Assembly: GCF_008728515.1 (NCBI RefSeq) | Contig: NW_022161657.1 | Location: 1 to 64,000 of the forward strand | Direction of reading: 5' to 3' | Origin: Papio anubis | Lineage: Eukaryota > Chordata > Mammalia > Primates > Cercopithecidae | DNA length: 64,000 nt | Part shown: positions 1 through 11,690 of the stretch, piece after piece | Position numbering within the stretch: the first letter of the stretch is position 1 | Layout of the letters: each line of letters opens with the position of its first letter | Made by a program: the position numbers and the translations under genes | The notes under the pieces: generated by a model | Database searches by the model: none | What the model saw: the letters and a program-made list of their open reading frames with translations, nothing else | What the model was told of the DNA's origin: nothing

Positions 1-2675
1 TTTTTTGAGAAAAACTCATTTGACAAACTGTTAGCTAAACTCTCAGAGAAAGAGAGAATATATAAATAGCTAAAACCACAAATAAAAGTGGAGACATTAC
101 CACCGACCTGACAAAAATAAAAATGATTATAAAAGCATACTATGTGGGATTTTATTCTAAGAAATTATATAACCTACATGATATGGATAGATTTCCCAAT
201 CACAAAAATGTCCTCAACTTACCCAAGAAACTATAGAAAGCTTAAATATAACAAAGTAAATAGATTAAATCAGTAATTCAAAACCTCCCAACAACAAAAA
301 TGTTCGGGACCAGATAGATACACTGGTTAATGCTAATATTTGATATATAAGTAATAATTAACCCACACATTTAAAGAATATTTAAATATTTAAATAAATG
401 TTAAAGAAAAATATACGCAAATCCTTTTCAAGCTCTTCCAAAAAGAAAAGGGAACACTTCTAATTTGATTATATCATGCCAACATTATCTTGATACTAAA
501 ACCAGATGAAGACATCACACACACAGACACACACACACTCAGACACATACACACACAAACACAATTACAGACCAACATCTTTCATAAATATTGGTGTGAA
601 AATCCTCAAAAAAAATACTGTTAACCTCAATCCAACAGCATATTAGTAGAATTATTCACCATAATAAGTGGGATTTATCTCAGAAATGTAAGGATGGTTA
701 AACATAAAAATAAGTCAATTAGTACCACGTTAATAAAGCAAATTAAAAACCCCAAATGTTAATATGAATTGACACATAAAAGTCATTTGACAAAAATCCA
801 ACATCATTACATGGTACAAGTGTGCAGAAAACTGAGAACAAAAGAGAGTTTAATCGGCATAATAAAAAACATTTGTAAAAACAGCTAACATTATACATTG
901 AATGGTGAAAGACTGAAAGCTTCCTCTCTAAGATCAAACAAAGAAGGTTGTCTGCTTTTACTACTGCTATTCAACATTGAACCACAATTTTTAGTCAGTA
1001 TTTAGACAAGAAAAAGAAAAGGCATCTAAGTTTAAAATGAAGAAGTGAAATTGTATTAATTGATGACATGATTCTATACATAGAATCCTAAAGATTCCAT
1101 AAGTAGCTACCAGTCATAATAAATTATTTAAGTAAAATTTCAGGGTATAAGAGCAGCATGCAAAAAACAGTTTTATTTATACACATTTGCAATAAATAAT
1201 CAAAACAAGAAATTAAGAAAGCAATTTCATTTACAATATCATCTTAAAGAATTAAATGTCAATATATACATTTAACCAGGAAGATAGAAGACTTGAATAC
1301 TAAACACTACAAAACATTGCTGAGAATAATTTTTAAAGGACTTGAAAAACGTGAAAAGACATCTTGAGTTTATGTTTAGGAAGACTTAAAATTGTTAAGG
1401 TACCAATACTCCCTAAAGTGAAGTGATTTGCGCGTTCAATGCAATCTCTACCAAAATTCCAATAACTTTTATTTTTATTTTGTGTAGAACTGGAAAAAAT
1501 TCAGTTCACATTCGTATGGACTTTTTAAGGTGCCTCAATCTTCAAAACGATTATGAAAAAGAACAGACTTAGATGACTCACTCTTCCCAATTGCATAACT
1601 TACTACCAAGTAACAATAATTAAAACAACGTGCAACTGGCCTAAAGATAGACCAATAAACCAATGAATAGAATTGAAAGTCAAGAAGCAGACCTGTATGT
1701 TTATGGCCAATTGACTTTTGATAAGGGTGATAAGTCCTTCCAAAGAGGAAAGAAAACATCTCTTCAATAAATGGTGCTGGGACAACTGGATTTTCACAAA
1801 CAAAAGTATGAAGTTGGAACCGTGTTTCACACCATATACAAAAATTAACACAACATGGATCAAGACTAAATATAAGTGCTAAATCCTTATAACTCTCAGA
1901 GAATAACATAGACTTACATCTTCATGAAACTGGATTTTGTAATGGATTCTTAAAAGTGACACTAAAAGTATGAGACACAGAAAAAGAAATAAATAGGCAA
2001 TATTTAAAACCCTTATATCTAAAAGGACATTATCAAGAATGTAAAATCACAACTTATGGAATAGGAGAAAATATTTGCAAATTATATATCTGATAAGGGT
2101 TTAATATCCAGAATATAACAATAATTGCTAAAATTCAAAAACAAAAAGACAAAAAATAGACAAAGATTTCAACTGACATTTCTCAAAGAAGATATACAAA
2201 TGGCCAAGAAGCACGTGAAAAGATACTTGACATTAGGATAATGCGAATCATAACCACTGTGCAATATAACTTCACATCTACCAGGATGGCTATAATAAAA
2301 AAGGCAGAAAATAGCAAATAGTGATGATATGGAGAAATTGGTACCTCCATACACTGCTAGTGAAAAAGTGACATGATGCACCCATCATGAAAGCAGTTTA
2401 GTAATTCCTCAAAAAGGTAAAAATAGAATTATCCTGTGATCTAGCAAAGTCGATGCCTATGTACATATCCTATATAATTGAAAACAGAAACTGGATACTT
2501 TTATACCAAAATTTATGGCCACATTATTCACAACAGGCAATAGGTAGAAATAACCCAAGTGTCCATCAACAGATGAATGGATAAACGTTGTGAGTGTGGC
2601 CAATGGCACTGAATTATATATTTTATAATGGTTCAGAGGAATATTTTATATTATATAGATTTTACCACAAAATTT
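1..2675 (+). mobile_element. Old L1 (L1M-type) LINE, ORF2 second half to 3'UTR
   Basis: Degenerate LINE-1 in sense orientation, cut by the left window edge. Recognisable landmarks in order: the reverse-transcriptase part near 90-320 (accgacctgacaaaaataaa, gaccagatag), the stretch after the CA tract near 565-650, the C-terminal part near 1770-1900 (ggtgctgggacaactggatt), and the 3' region at 2190-2600 (tggccaagaagcacgtgaaa; gtccatcaacagatgaatgg). The end near 2610-2675 resembles the old L1 3' tail ending in a ttttaccacaa motif. The coding frame is broken everywhere, so it is a dead element. Divergence suggests an L1M or early L1P subfamily; the exact name is not assignable by eye. Confidence 0.85.
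513..562. repeat. Imperfect CA-rich microsatellite inside the L1
   Basis: About 50 bp of interrupted CA repeats (cacacacacagacacacaca and similar) interrupt the L1 ORF2-derived sequence. L1 similarity resumes directly after it at about 565. Confidence 0.8.
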
Positions 2676-3587
2676 AGTTGTTAGGAAAAGAGGTACAGTG
2701 TGTTGAAAAGCTTTAGAGTCCCCATTCCAAATGATGAAGCTTGCAACAACCCTAGTCTCTGCATTTAAGTACAAGAGGAGCCTTGCTTCTTGGATACAAG
2801 GACCACTTTGGTTTGATACAACCGCAGCATCAGATGTAGATCGATGTGGAGGCTCTGTTGGTGAGGGAGACAGGTCACTAGCTCCCTGAACAGACCAATA
2901 TTCAAACCTGAGTAGCCATAAATCTTACTAAATATCAATATTGTTTTAATGGATATTAATGGAATATCCATTAAATATCTACTGATAATTTCTTGAGATT
3001 ATTTTTAAGTCTCCTATATTATTCCTGTATTTCATGCTTTTTTCTAGGAATAAAACTACTTCAAAATAAGTTGATGGGAAACTTTGGAGTAATCATAACA
3101 CCTAATGATCAAATGATATATACTAAGCACAATTTTCTTTTTCATGTAATATTATCACATTTTTTATGGATAGAGTAATCTTGAGAAGCAGGCATTACTG
3201 TGTGGATTATAAAAGAGGGTGACATGTGAGGCTTCAAGTATGTAAAGTCCGCAAAACCAAGAAAAGCTGGAAATATGATTAAGACCAAATCTGTCAGACT
3301 CTGACGTTAGTACTTACTATGTCATTGCATTTTGCTATGGCTTCTTAAGGAAACACAGTACAGTCATAGGACAGAGAGATAGACCTGTGTTCAAAAGGTG
3401 GTTATGTAGAAAAATTATCCCCTTCTCCCCAGGAAATTGCTGTGTTACCAAAATTTTCCACTGTTGCTTTATAAAGAAAGCAAGTTAGTACATTATAAAA
3501 ATGAATTATCAAGAACACAGTATTCAAGGGGTTTAAATAATTTCTTTCTGGCTAAACAAAAAGAAGTACCAGTTATTTTGAAAGACA
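2676..3587. other. Unassigned sequence between L1 and THE1 LTR
   Basis: About 900 bp of AT-rich DNA with no repeat family, RNA gene or coding potential that I recognise. It contains a small perfect hairpin at 2947-2973. Short open frames here (about 60 codons) show no recognisable protein similarity. Confidence 0.4.
2947..2973. repeat. Perfect 10-bp inverted repeat
   Basis: taatggatat at 2947-2956 pairs perfectly with atatccatta at 2964-2973 across a 7-nt loop. AT-rich and without context, so probably incidental. Confidence 0.6.
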
Positions 3588-3592
3588 GAAGG

Positions 3593-3993
3593 TGATACGG
3601 TTTGGCTGTGTCCACAAGCAAATCTCATCTTGAACTGTAGTTCCCATAATCCCCACATGTGGTGGGAGGGACCCCGTGGGAGGCAATTGAATCACGGGGG
3701 CAGTTTTCCCCCATGCTATTCTCCTGATAGTAAGTTCTCATGAGATCTGAAGGTTTTAGAAATGGCTTCCCCCTTCTCTCTGCTATGATACTTCTCCTTG
3801 CTGCTGCCATATGAAGAAGGTTCTATTTGCTTCCCCTTCTGCCATGATTATAAGTTTCCTGAGGCTTTCTCAGCCTTGCAGAACTGTGAGTCAATTAAAC
3901 CTCTTTCTTTTATAAAAATTACCAGTCTTGGGTATTTCTTCATAGCAGCATATAAATTACCAGTCTCAGGCATTTCATCAATGGAGTAATATA
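3593..3993 (+). mobile_element. Solo THE1-type (MaLR/ERVL) LTR
   Basis: A solitary LTR of the THE1/MST group of mammalian apparent LTR retrotransposons. It starts with tgatacggtttggctgtgtc and carries the family's landmarks in order: ggtgggagggacc, attgaatcacgggggc, tctcatgagatctg, the gccatgatta block, and aactgtgagtcaattaaacc ahead of the terminal ttgggtatttcttcatagca. The 5-bp sequence gaagg occurs immediately before (3588-3592) and after (3994-3998), as expected for an ERVL target duplication. At about 400 bp it is longer than the usual roughly 355 bp, partly because the last 38 bp are tandemly duplicated (3917-3992). No internal retroviral sequence adjoins it. Confidence 0.88.
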
Positions 3994-3998
3994 GAAGG

Positions 3999-4261
3999 TA
4001 AGTACCCTCATGAATTAATATTAAAACTAATTATACTTAATTTCTAGCAACTTAAAATAATTTTAATAGACAGTGTAATGCAAATTCTGAAAAACCAGAA
4101 ACTTCCACATTGAAGAGTAGAGTGAACCACAAGAACAGATATGTTAAGGCTGTCTCTAGGAAAAAAGATGAGATAAAAAATCATTATCTTTGTTCAAATA
4201 ACAATTAGTGAGAAGAAGAATGCAAATATGTTTGACATATGATTAGCCCTTGAAATGTAAG
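3999..4261. other. Unassigned AT-rich sequence
   Basis: Nothing recognised between the THE1 LTR and the CTTC tract. Confidence 0.4.
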
Positions 4262-4267
4262 AACTGC

Positions 4268-4405
4268 CTTTCCTTCCTTCCTTCCTTCCTTCCTTCCTTC
4301 CTTCCTTCCTTCCTTCCTTCCTTCCTTCCTTCCTTCCTTCCTTTATTCTCCTTTCCTTCCTTCTTTCCTTCTTTTCTTCTCTCTCATTTCTCTCTCTAAA
4401 GCCAG
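4268..4405. repeat. (CTTC)n microsatellite with structured pyrimidine flank
   Basis: About 18 uninterrupted TTCC units (4268-4342) are followed by a degenerate pyrimidine stretch that ends in ctcatttctctctctaaagc. That flank, including the non-repetitive taaagccag end, is nearly identical to the flank of the pyrimidine tract at 15150-15205. Confidence 0.9.
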
Positions 4406-6169
4406 GGCACTATGGAATAAAATCAACCATTTATAAGTCACGAAATAAAACATAGTAATGTTCTATTAAGGAGCATCTGGTATTCTGGTGTAGGACTGTC
4501 AAGTGCACTTTGAATATTCACTCAGTAGGGTATCTGCAATTTAAATATCTTGTAATGGTTAATAAGAATTATCAAAGAAGCACATTAACATGACTTAGGG
4601 ATTAATTCTGTACCTTACAGACTTCATGTGTGTGAATAAAGCAAGCCCATCACATGAGTTGCACAATCCCAAAGGCTATACTTACATCTTTTATGCAGTT
4701 AGGTTTGAACAATCAAATACTATGTCTCACATTGTATTTTACTAAAAATAACTCAAATATACACAATTGATGATGTTATGAAAAGTTTATTCTGCATTTG
4801 TCTTTTTGAATTAATAGCAATGTGTTTATATATCTATAATAAGTTTATCTCTTTAAAGGTAGAAAGTATTTTAGTGTAGAGTCAAGAATGGGTTACAATA
4901 TGTCACTAATGTGTCAGTTTAGAAAAAAGAGTAAGAATGGCTTGATTTCAGCAGATTTTCCATCTCATTGCTGTTATAGAGAGCACTTTTAGTTTTTTAC
5001 ACCTTGAAAGAACTTTACCAACACAAAGCTGATGATTTCTGCATATGAACATGTCAGGTCGACTTTCAAAAGAAAGGAGAGTAAAGAGAAGCAATGACAT
5101 AAACTTTAGAGACTACATTTTGCACTTCATCTTTTCAGTAAATCATAAAAGAAGACAAACTTCCCTTCTACATTGACTTTTTTTGATCTTTCTTTTCATG
5201 AATTTTTGTCATTGAATGTGTGGTTTCTTTTATAGTGAGTCAATATATTTGTTTCAGTGAGATCACAACCACCCCATAACCTGTGTTTAATTTGATTTAC
5301 ACAAATTATAAGAAGCAAGTTGCTGAATAATAATAATTATATGTGATACTAGTAAAATAATAGGCAATTGTTGGGGAGAGTGGTGCTATTAAGTATAATC
5401 TTAATAATGACAATCCATTTAGCCAATTATCACTTTAATTAAATGAAGCATAAGTTGGAGAGATAATTTCCTATTGCCTTGAAGCATTCTACCTGAATAT
5501 GGATTTGACTGATGAAAATATTTTATAAAACCAATAGAAAATGCATATTATCATAGGCCCACCAGCTAAAATGCTCAGATTGATGATGTAATCAAGATTA
5601 TGGCATTCTGAGTCCCCCATTCGGTAGTTATGGCTTTCACACTATAGATGTCCATTCCTCAGCAATCATTCACATAATTATTTTGACACTAGTTGGAAAG
5701 AATTTCTTTAGTGTAGCATTTGTGAAATGATTACACTCTAATTCTGTCATTCTTTCAATATTCATTAAGTAGCCATCTTCTACAAAACAAAATTTTTCCT
5801 CATCATCTAGAGTTATTTGGTTATACTGAAATGTAGTTCTCCAAAAAGACAAGGTAAAAACTTTAATTTTCTTTTTAATTCTCAATTTTGAAGTTGTTAA
5901 TGGCCACCTCAAATGGCGACAAAGGGTCTTCTAAGTTTGTATTTTTTGACCTCAGTATAAACTTATAGGCTTTATGTTAATGAACAAAACAAGCTTCTGT
6001 CTTTAGTCAAGTAAACTCCTAAGAGTATACCTATATGTTTTATATTTTATTTCTTTAAATGAGTTTTTTAGAAATATACTTCAGTCTTTACAAAAACGTT
6101 GGCCACAGTGTACCCTCTTAAGTCTTCTCCTTCCTCACTCCATTTTCCCCAACACCATATAGGTATTAT
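4406..6169. other. Unassigned AT-rich intergenic sequence
   Basis: About 1.8 kb with no recognisable repeat, RNA gene or protein similarity. An open frame of 80 codons at 5670-5912 (minus) has no recognisable domain, and I treat it as chance. Confidence 0.4.
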
Positions 6170-6600
6170 CTTTATTAATTCTTTGCTTACTTCTGCAAAT
6201 ACAGATGTACAAAGAGACACTTATTTTCTCCACACATTTTTACACAAAAAGCAAACAAGGTTCACACTTCAGCACCTTGTTTTTCTCATTAGCAGTTTAT
6301 CCTGAAGATCTTTAAATACTAATATATAGATATCATCATTCATGTCTTTCTAATGTCTCCATAATACTTCCACTGTGTAAGTACCCTAGTTTATACAGCC
6401 AGTTCTCTATAATAGGGCACTCAGCTTGTTTCCATATTTTTTCCTATTGAAATTAATATCACATTAGAAATAAAATCATGCATATATACTTCATACATTT
6501 GATGATGAAGTATCTCTTTGACTCTGAGAGGTGATGTTGCTGGGAAGGATGGTAAATACTTCTGTCATTTTTGTTAAACATTGTCCATTTCTTTTCCATA
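6170..6600 (-). mobile_element. Very old L1 fragment, antisense
   Basis: Weak but ordered similarity to the antisense of an ancient L1 3' region: tgaagatctttaaatac, then a degraded copy of the block that normally reads as target-site stepping text, then gttgctgggaaggatggtaa and ttaaacattgtccatttctt. Highly diverged, so the limits are approximate. Confidence 0.5.
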
Positions 6601-6604
6601 TTGA

Positions 6605-7198
6605 TGGAAATATATTGCATTTTTTAATAGACTTTACTTTTTAGAGTAATTTTAGGTTCACCCAAAATTGAGGTAATAGTTACAGAGACTTCCCACGTAC
6701 TCTTTGCCCGGTAAACAGTATCAGCCTTTCCTAGTATCAACATCCTCTCACTGGAATGATTCATTTGTTATAATTGATGAACCTACATTAGCACATAAAA
6801 AGGACCCAAAGTTCATAGTTTACCTTAGGGTTCATTAGTTCACATCAAAAGGACTCAAAGTTCATAGGTCACCTTAGCGTGTTACAATGCCATGGCATAA
6901 GACAAATGGATAATAATAAATATCCACGATTATAGTGCCATACTGAATAGTTTCACCGCCTTACAAATCCTCTGTGCTGGGCCTGTTCATTCTCCCTGTG
7001 CCGGGACTTCAGCTTCCGGCAACCACTTATCTTTTTACTGTCTCAATAATTTTACCCTTTTCAGAATCTCACGTAGTTGGAACCGTGCAATCTATAGCCT
7101 TTTCATATAGACTTACTTCAGTTAGTAACATGCACTCAGAATTCTGCCATGTCTTTTCTTGGGTTGATAGGTTGTTTCTATTAGTGCTGAAAAGTATC
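6605..7198 (-). mobile_element. Old L1M fragment, antisense, with internal tandem duplication
   Basis: Antisense L1M 3' sequence. Landmarks: tttttagagtaattttaggt near 6641, acagagacttcccacgtact, ttgttataattgatgaacct, then the antisense ORF2 end with tggcaaccact-like text (caaccacttatctttttact near 7020) and cttcagttagtaacatgcac. It ends abruptly near 7198 against the MTMR14 pseudogene. A 40-bp segment is tandemly duplicated at 6792-6880. Confidence 0.8.
6792..6880. repeat. Two-copy tandem duplication within the L1M
   Basis: The segment starting cacataaaaaggacccaaag at 6792 recurs as cacatcaaaaggactcaaag at 6841 (period 49 bp, about 88% identity over 40 bp). The parent L1 has this text once. 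Confidence 0.8.
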
Positions 7199-7204
7199 TT
7201 TCGT

Positions 7205-9105
7205 GAAGTCATGCCCTCCACAGGGCCACAGGAAACTTCGCACAGTTTGGAGAGTTGGGGAATCCTGGCAAAGATTGGGGTGGGTGGGAGGCAGTGACAA
7301 AAGGGGACTGCCATCACCAGCAGGAAGCTGAGGGTTGGGCCATCCTGTCCTTAGTCCTGATCAGTTTGGGGGCTGCCAGACGTATGATGGAGAAGGAGGA
7401 GCAAAGCAATTTCTCCTGACCTTGAACTACCCCTTGGCTAGGCATGGCTTTCGGTCAGTTCAGGGCTTATTGGAGCAAGGAGCAGAAAACTGCCTTGGAC
7501 TAGCTGCTTCACCAGGTGCTGCTGGTGGTGCCCTGGAGTCAACACTGCAGGAAAACTGCTCCAGCAGGTCCCAAAGGCATCAGAGGGACAGGGAGCTGTG
7601 CTGCTACATGTGGCCAATAAAGCTCAGTGCACTTTTGCCGCTGAGCCTCCCCATAATTCAGGGCTGCAAGTCTGGGTTTGGAGGCTTCCAGTGGGCACTA
7701 GCCATTCTGAAAAAGTTGTTGCAACAGCTCAAGAATGAGGAGCTTGAAGACGAGGCTTTCGCCAGCATCTGTTGAGAAGGCAGGTCATGCTCCCAGTGCT
7801 GCAGTCAATTCCAGAGTATACTTTGTGGAGAGGACAAGTGACTCTTCTCCAAGCTGCTTGAGTCCGTGATCCTTCCAGGAAGAGATCCACGACCTCATAG
7901 GTGAAGCTCTCAATGACTTCTGGGGGCTCTCCATGACCAGGGAGAAAAGTCCCTGCCAAGGCTGGAATCCCTTCATCTCAGTATACAGCTATCCTCCATG
8001 GTGAAGCCTGCCTCCGAGCCTGACAAACTGTCACCTGTGTGTCTTCAGGGCAGAGAACTCCTAGAAAATGATATCAAAAACTGAAGCGGAAAAAAATAGC
8101 CCATCCTTTGCTTACCCAATCTACCGTTGTGTGCTCAAAGAGGAACTAGGAATAGGCCGTGGGTAGGTGAAGGATCTCAGCAGGCTTCAGGGATGTGTGG
8201 ATGAGCCCATCAACCCACAAAGAGAAGTGTAGAAATGAGGGATTTGATCTTAGACTGATATACCAGCAGCTTGCTTTCATAGTTGCTCTTAAGTACAGAA
8301 ATCAGCAGTTTGGGGTAGTTTTGCATTTGATGCAGCAGGTCCCACCACGGATGCTGGCTCCAGTTAATGTTCAGAGAGTGAGTCTATGAGTCAGGTGTGC
8401 TCAATGGAACCTTGACATAATCCTGCTTCCAGTTAAAAATTTGCCTTTCAGCCATGTAATTCAATCCTTATATTCCTTACAAAATTCACCGCCTGAACAC
8501 AGGATGCAGAGCAGAGTGAAGCTGGCTCAGCATTGGGCTTTGTCCACCTTCTCAGAGGAGGTCACATTCAAGCCAAGCTTTACTTTCTTATTCTCTACCA
8601 TCAGATCACAGATGTATTTGACTGATAGCTATTGAAGCAGCTTGATGTCACAGCCTCTAACTTCCTGAAATAGATGTGTATGGACACTTCAAAGAGCACA
8701 TTCCTCTTCCGTGAAGTCCCCTGCACCTGTTCAGGCAGCATAGGCACCCTCTAAAAAATACAGCTGTAGCCAGTGGATTCATGCAGCTGCCTCCACTCAG
8801 CCAGAGGCTGACTTGCCAAATTTTCTGGCCCTCGAATAGGATTACTGGGCAGACAAACTGTTCTCTACACCTGGCTATCTTGCTACACTTGATGAGGTTT
8901 TGCAACTTGCTCATTTGCACAGTGCTCTCGAAGTGTCCATTGGATCTATTGGTATGTATCCAAGACCTTCAGTTCCATAGTGATGAGATGAAGAATTCAA
9001 AGCAGGACTTGCCAGTGATGAGATCATTATCATTATTCCATTTGGGTTATTGGTGGGAACAATTTGACATTCAGCAGAGCAATATTGCCATTGGCTAGGT
9101 ATCAA
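7205..9105 (-). pseudogene. MTMR14: Processed pseudogene of MTMR14 (hJumpy), 5'-truncated
   Basis: The parent gene encodes a myotubularin-related phosphoinositide 3-phosphatase acting on PI3P and PI(3,5)P2 in muscle and autophagy. On the minus strand, pieces of its protein follow in order without introns, so the copy came from spliced mRNA. QMSKLQNLI..KIARC and QFVCPVIL lie near 8840-8930. The equivalent of YICDLMVENKKVK is near 8579-8620, the NWKQDYV region near 8420-8450, and the DGLIHTSLKP region near 8185-8215. SLVMES and SFTYE..TQAAWR lie near 7840-7945. A serine run followed by NNFFRM is near 7690-7790, and the GGLLEQF C-terminus with its stop is near 7505-7575. The remainder to about 7205 would be 3'UTR. 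Roughly the first 70 codons are absent. Frameshifts and stops are frequent. The CX5R catalytic loop (about 8238-8263) has lost the cysteine and arginine codons, so no active enzyme is possible. No poly(A) or target duplication is obvious. Confidence 0.85.
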
Positions 9106-9834
9106 GTAGTCTTTAGCATGTAGATAGTTATTTAAACTATGGGATGAAATGATAGCCTCAGGAGGGACACAGAATGAGAACTAAAGCCAAACTTTGTAAG
9201 TGTTCGCATTTATTTGTCATGCTGAGAATGGGAACCTTGAAAAGAGATAAAGGAAGTAATCAGAGACGTAGGAAGAAACCGGGTGACTGATGGTGGTCAT
9301 TGACTTGAGTACAAGTGTTTAGTCGTAAGTCTTGGAATATGAAGAGAAATACAGATATTTATGAAATGTTCTGTTCATCTGGTAACATAAATGCTACAAA
9401 TTTGTATATGTAAATGAATACTTTCTATTGGCATGTAATTTTAATTTATATACCACATATAATTTCACTAGTGTAAGCAGAAATAGCATAATAGATAGAC
9501 ATTGCACTGACTTCTAGTCCTTTTTATGCAGTGTATACTTTGATATATGAATTCTTTGAAGGCAAAATATACAGTGAAAAAATGTTCAATGTCAGATATT
9601 TCTGCAAAAATTTATTTTAGCATTTTGTACCTTTGTGATAATTTGAATTAAAACATTATTATTTATGTATTTGTTTATTTCTGTCAAATACCTGTAATAA
9701 CACATTAAAATATAAGAATAGTTAAAAAGGAGCAAGCCAAAATTCAAGGCCAGGATTTTCAAAGCAATAAAATAATTATTATGTAATTTAATGATATTAA
9801 AAATTATGAAGAATTTACTGTAATCTTGGTTGAA
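9106..9834. other. Unassigned sequence 5' of the pseudogene
   Basis: No recognised repeat or gene in about 730 bp. MTMR14 similarity fades out near 9105, consistent with 5' truncation of the retrocopy. Confidence 0.4.
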
Positions 9835-10035
9835 TAATTTTCATAATTTATCTCATTTTATTTTCATATACCTATATGATGAAAAAAACTCTAGTATTAT
9901 AGATTTAAAATCTGAGGCTTAGATAGGCTGAGTAATATAATCAATGTCTATAGCTAGTTGGTGGTGAAACCTGGGAAATAACCCCAAACTGTGATATAAG
10001 TCCAAAGCATATGCTGTTAACCAATACGTTACAGC
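9835..10035 (-). mobile_element. MIR SINE, antisense
   Basis: Antisense mammalian-wide interspersed repeat. It shows the order tctcattttattttcatata, a degenerate tatagatttaaaatctgaggc block, gctagttggtggtgaaacctggg, and ccaaagcatatgctgttaac, all in the expected MIR spacing. Confidence 0.75.
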
Positions 10036-10640
10036 ACATTCCCCAACAATAGGGCAGATGAATGGAAAAAGAAAACACTAGACCTTGTCTCTCTAGATAT
10101 CATATCTCTTTTGAAGCAGAGCTTTTGTAAAAAGAGGAAGGAGGTTCTGAAGAAGGAGGAGAAATAGGAGAAGGCATTTTTTTCTTCTTCAACTCTCAGT
10201 TCCCTGAATGAGCAGATGGTATTTACGATGACAATGAAATTATTACACATTCATCCTTCCAACATGTTCAACTATGTAATTATTTTGTTAAATCAATTCA
10301 AAGACAGCAATTCTATCAGTGCAGAGAGAAATTCTCCTATGAGTGAAGTCATTGGAAGTGGGAAGTCATACCGATCTGCTCTGGGCATATCTTAGTAGGG
10401 GCACCTATAGCAAGATGAAAATGAGGTACACAGAAAATATAAATAACAATTTTGTACAGATGATGCTTCATTAGAGAAAATGATAGGCTTTAAGGAGAAA
10501 GCATTGTGTCAAGACAAAGGGAATGACATCCAAAGGCACCACATTGTCTGAATATCATCCAAGGCAGGATCCACGCATAAATTCAGTGAACTGTTTGGAA
10601 GCTTCTATAAAATGCTATAAAGTATGCTTCTCTGAAACAC
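10036..10640. other. Unassigned AT-rich sequence
   Basis: Nothing recognised. A 73-codon minus-strand frame (10029-10250) has no recognisable similarity. Confidence 0.4.
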
Positions 10641-11690
10641 AGAGGAACAAATACTTTGGTTTAAAAGGACACACAGTAAACTGAAAAGACAGAAAAGTGA
10701 GCTCTAAATTGAGGAATGATTTAAGTGGTTTCGAAGAAACAAAAAATATCATTCGTGAAATCAAATACGTATTGGAAATAGTGAATGCTGAATCAATATT
10801 ACAGAACCAGCGGAACAGAGCACACGCTTGAAAAGCTCTCTCTGGTTATGTATGAGGAAAAGAGCAGTGCACAGAGACAGGAGATGGAGAAGACAATATA
10901 CATCCGAAATATGAAAACTCATTATGTTCCCGAAGAAACAAATATGGATTGGAATGGAAAAGTGAAAAATAAAGCATGTTTAAGTGTACAAAATATTTAA
11001 AGTTTAAAAAATATAAAAAATGAGCATTCAATACCTGCCTTTAGCAGATTCTAAGAGCTCACAATGTTTCACATCAAATGGCTATAAAGGGACCACACTG
11101 GACATATAAACAGGCACCATAAAAATATGATAATTATAAGCAAAAAATCCTGGATGCAGCCAAACTAAATAGATATTTTGAGTCCTCACTAGCATTCACT
11201 AAAAGGTGTCCCCAAATCTCCTGCCCCAAATGTAAGGAAGAACTCAGAAATCAAGTGTTTTGGAATCCCAGAGGGAGCAAGAGGCTCTGCAGGCTCCAGA
11301 TAAGACCGTTGATATATGGCAGGAGGACAGACAGAGTCACGCATTTCTTTATGTTGATGACAAAAATGTCATGCCAACTATATCCTCCATTCCCAAATTG
11401 CAGGGCCAAGAGAAATCCTCGGAACTCCTTGAGCTCTGAGAATTGGGAGCAACCTCAGGGAACCAGGTACTCCAGGAAAGATTGCTCATATTCTTCTGCA
11501 TGCTCCTGGGGATGTCCCAGCTCGGCCACTCTTCTCCACCAGTGTTCAGCCAATATGGTCAGCCACCTCCTCAGCTGCTTTTGCCTGGACACAAGCAGGA
11601 CAAAGCAGACAAGGTCTCTGAGCTCTGTTTCAATAAGTTACTACATGAAGCCCTGAATTCCAATGTCAGTTTTCATTTCTGAATCTCCAA
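10641..11690 (+). other. Unassigned segment with a nearly open 147-codon frame; possibly degenerate LINE ORF1-like
   Basis: From 11236 to 11676 one plus-strand frame is interrupted by a single tga (11437-11439) and closes at a tga at 11674. The predicted peptide includes QAPDKTVDIWQED, SHAFLYVDD, a polar SSELLEL stretch, a hydrophobic LLIFFCMLLGM and a proline/glutamine part (FSQYGQPPPQLLLP). The region is less AT-rich than its surroundings. Upstream (10690-10980) a lysine/glutamate-rich text (gaggaatgatttaagtggtt, caagaacc-like motifs) vaguely recalls LINE ORF1 or HAL1 coiled-coil sequence. I cannot name it. It could be a worn retropseudogene or a HAL1 remnant. Confidence 0.3.

Noticed and set aside
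4268..4342. CRISPR-like array
   Set aside because: Simple TTCC microsatellite in a primate genome; no spacers.
7335..7775. 146-codon plus-strand frame as a gene
   Set aside because: It is the antisense of the MTMR14 pseudogene's C-terminal and 3'UTR part.
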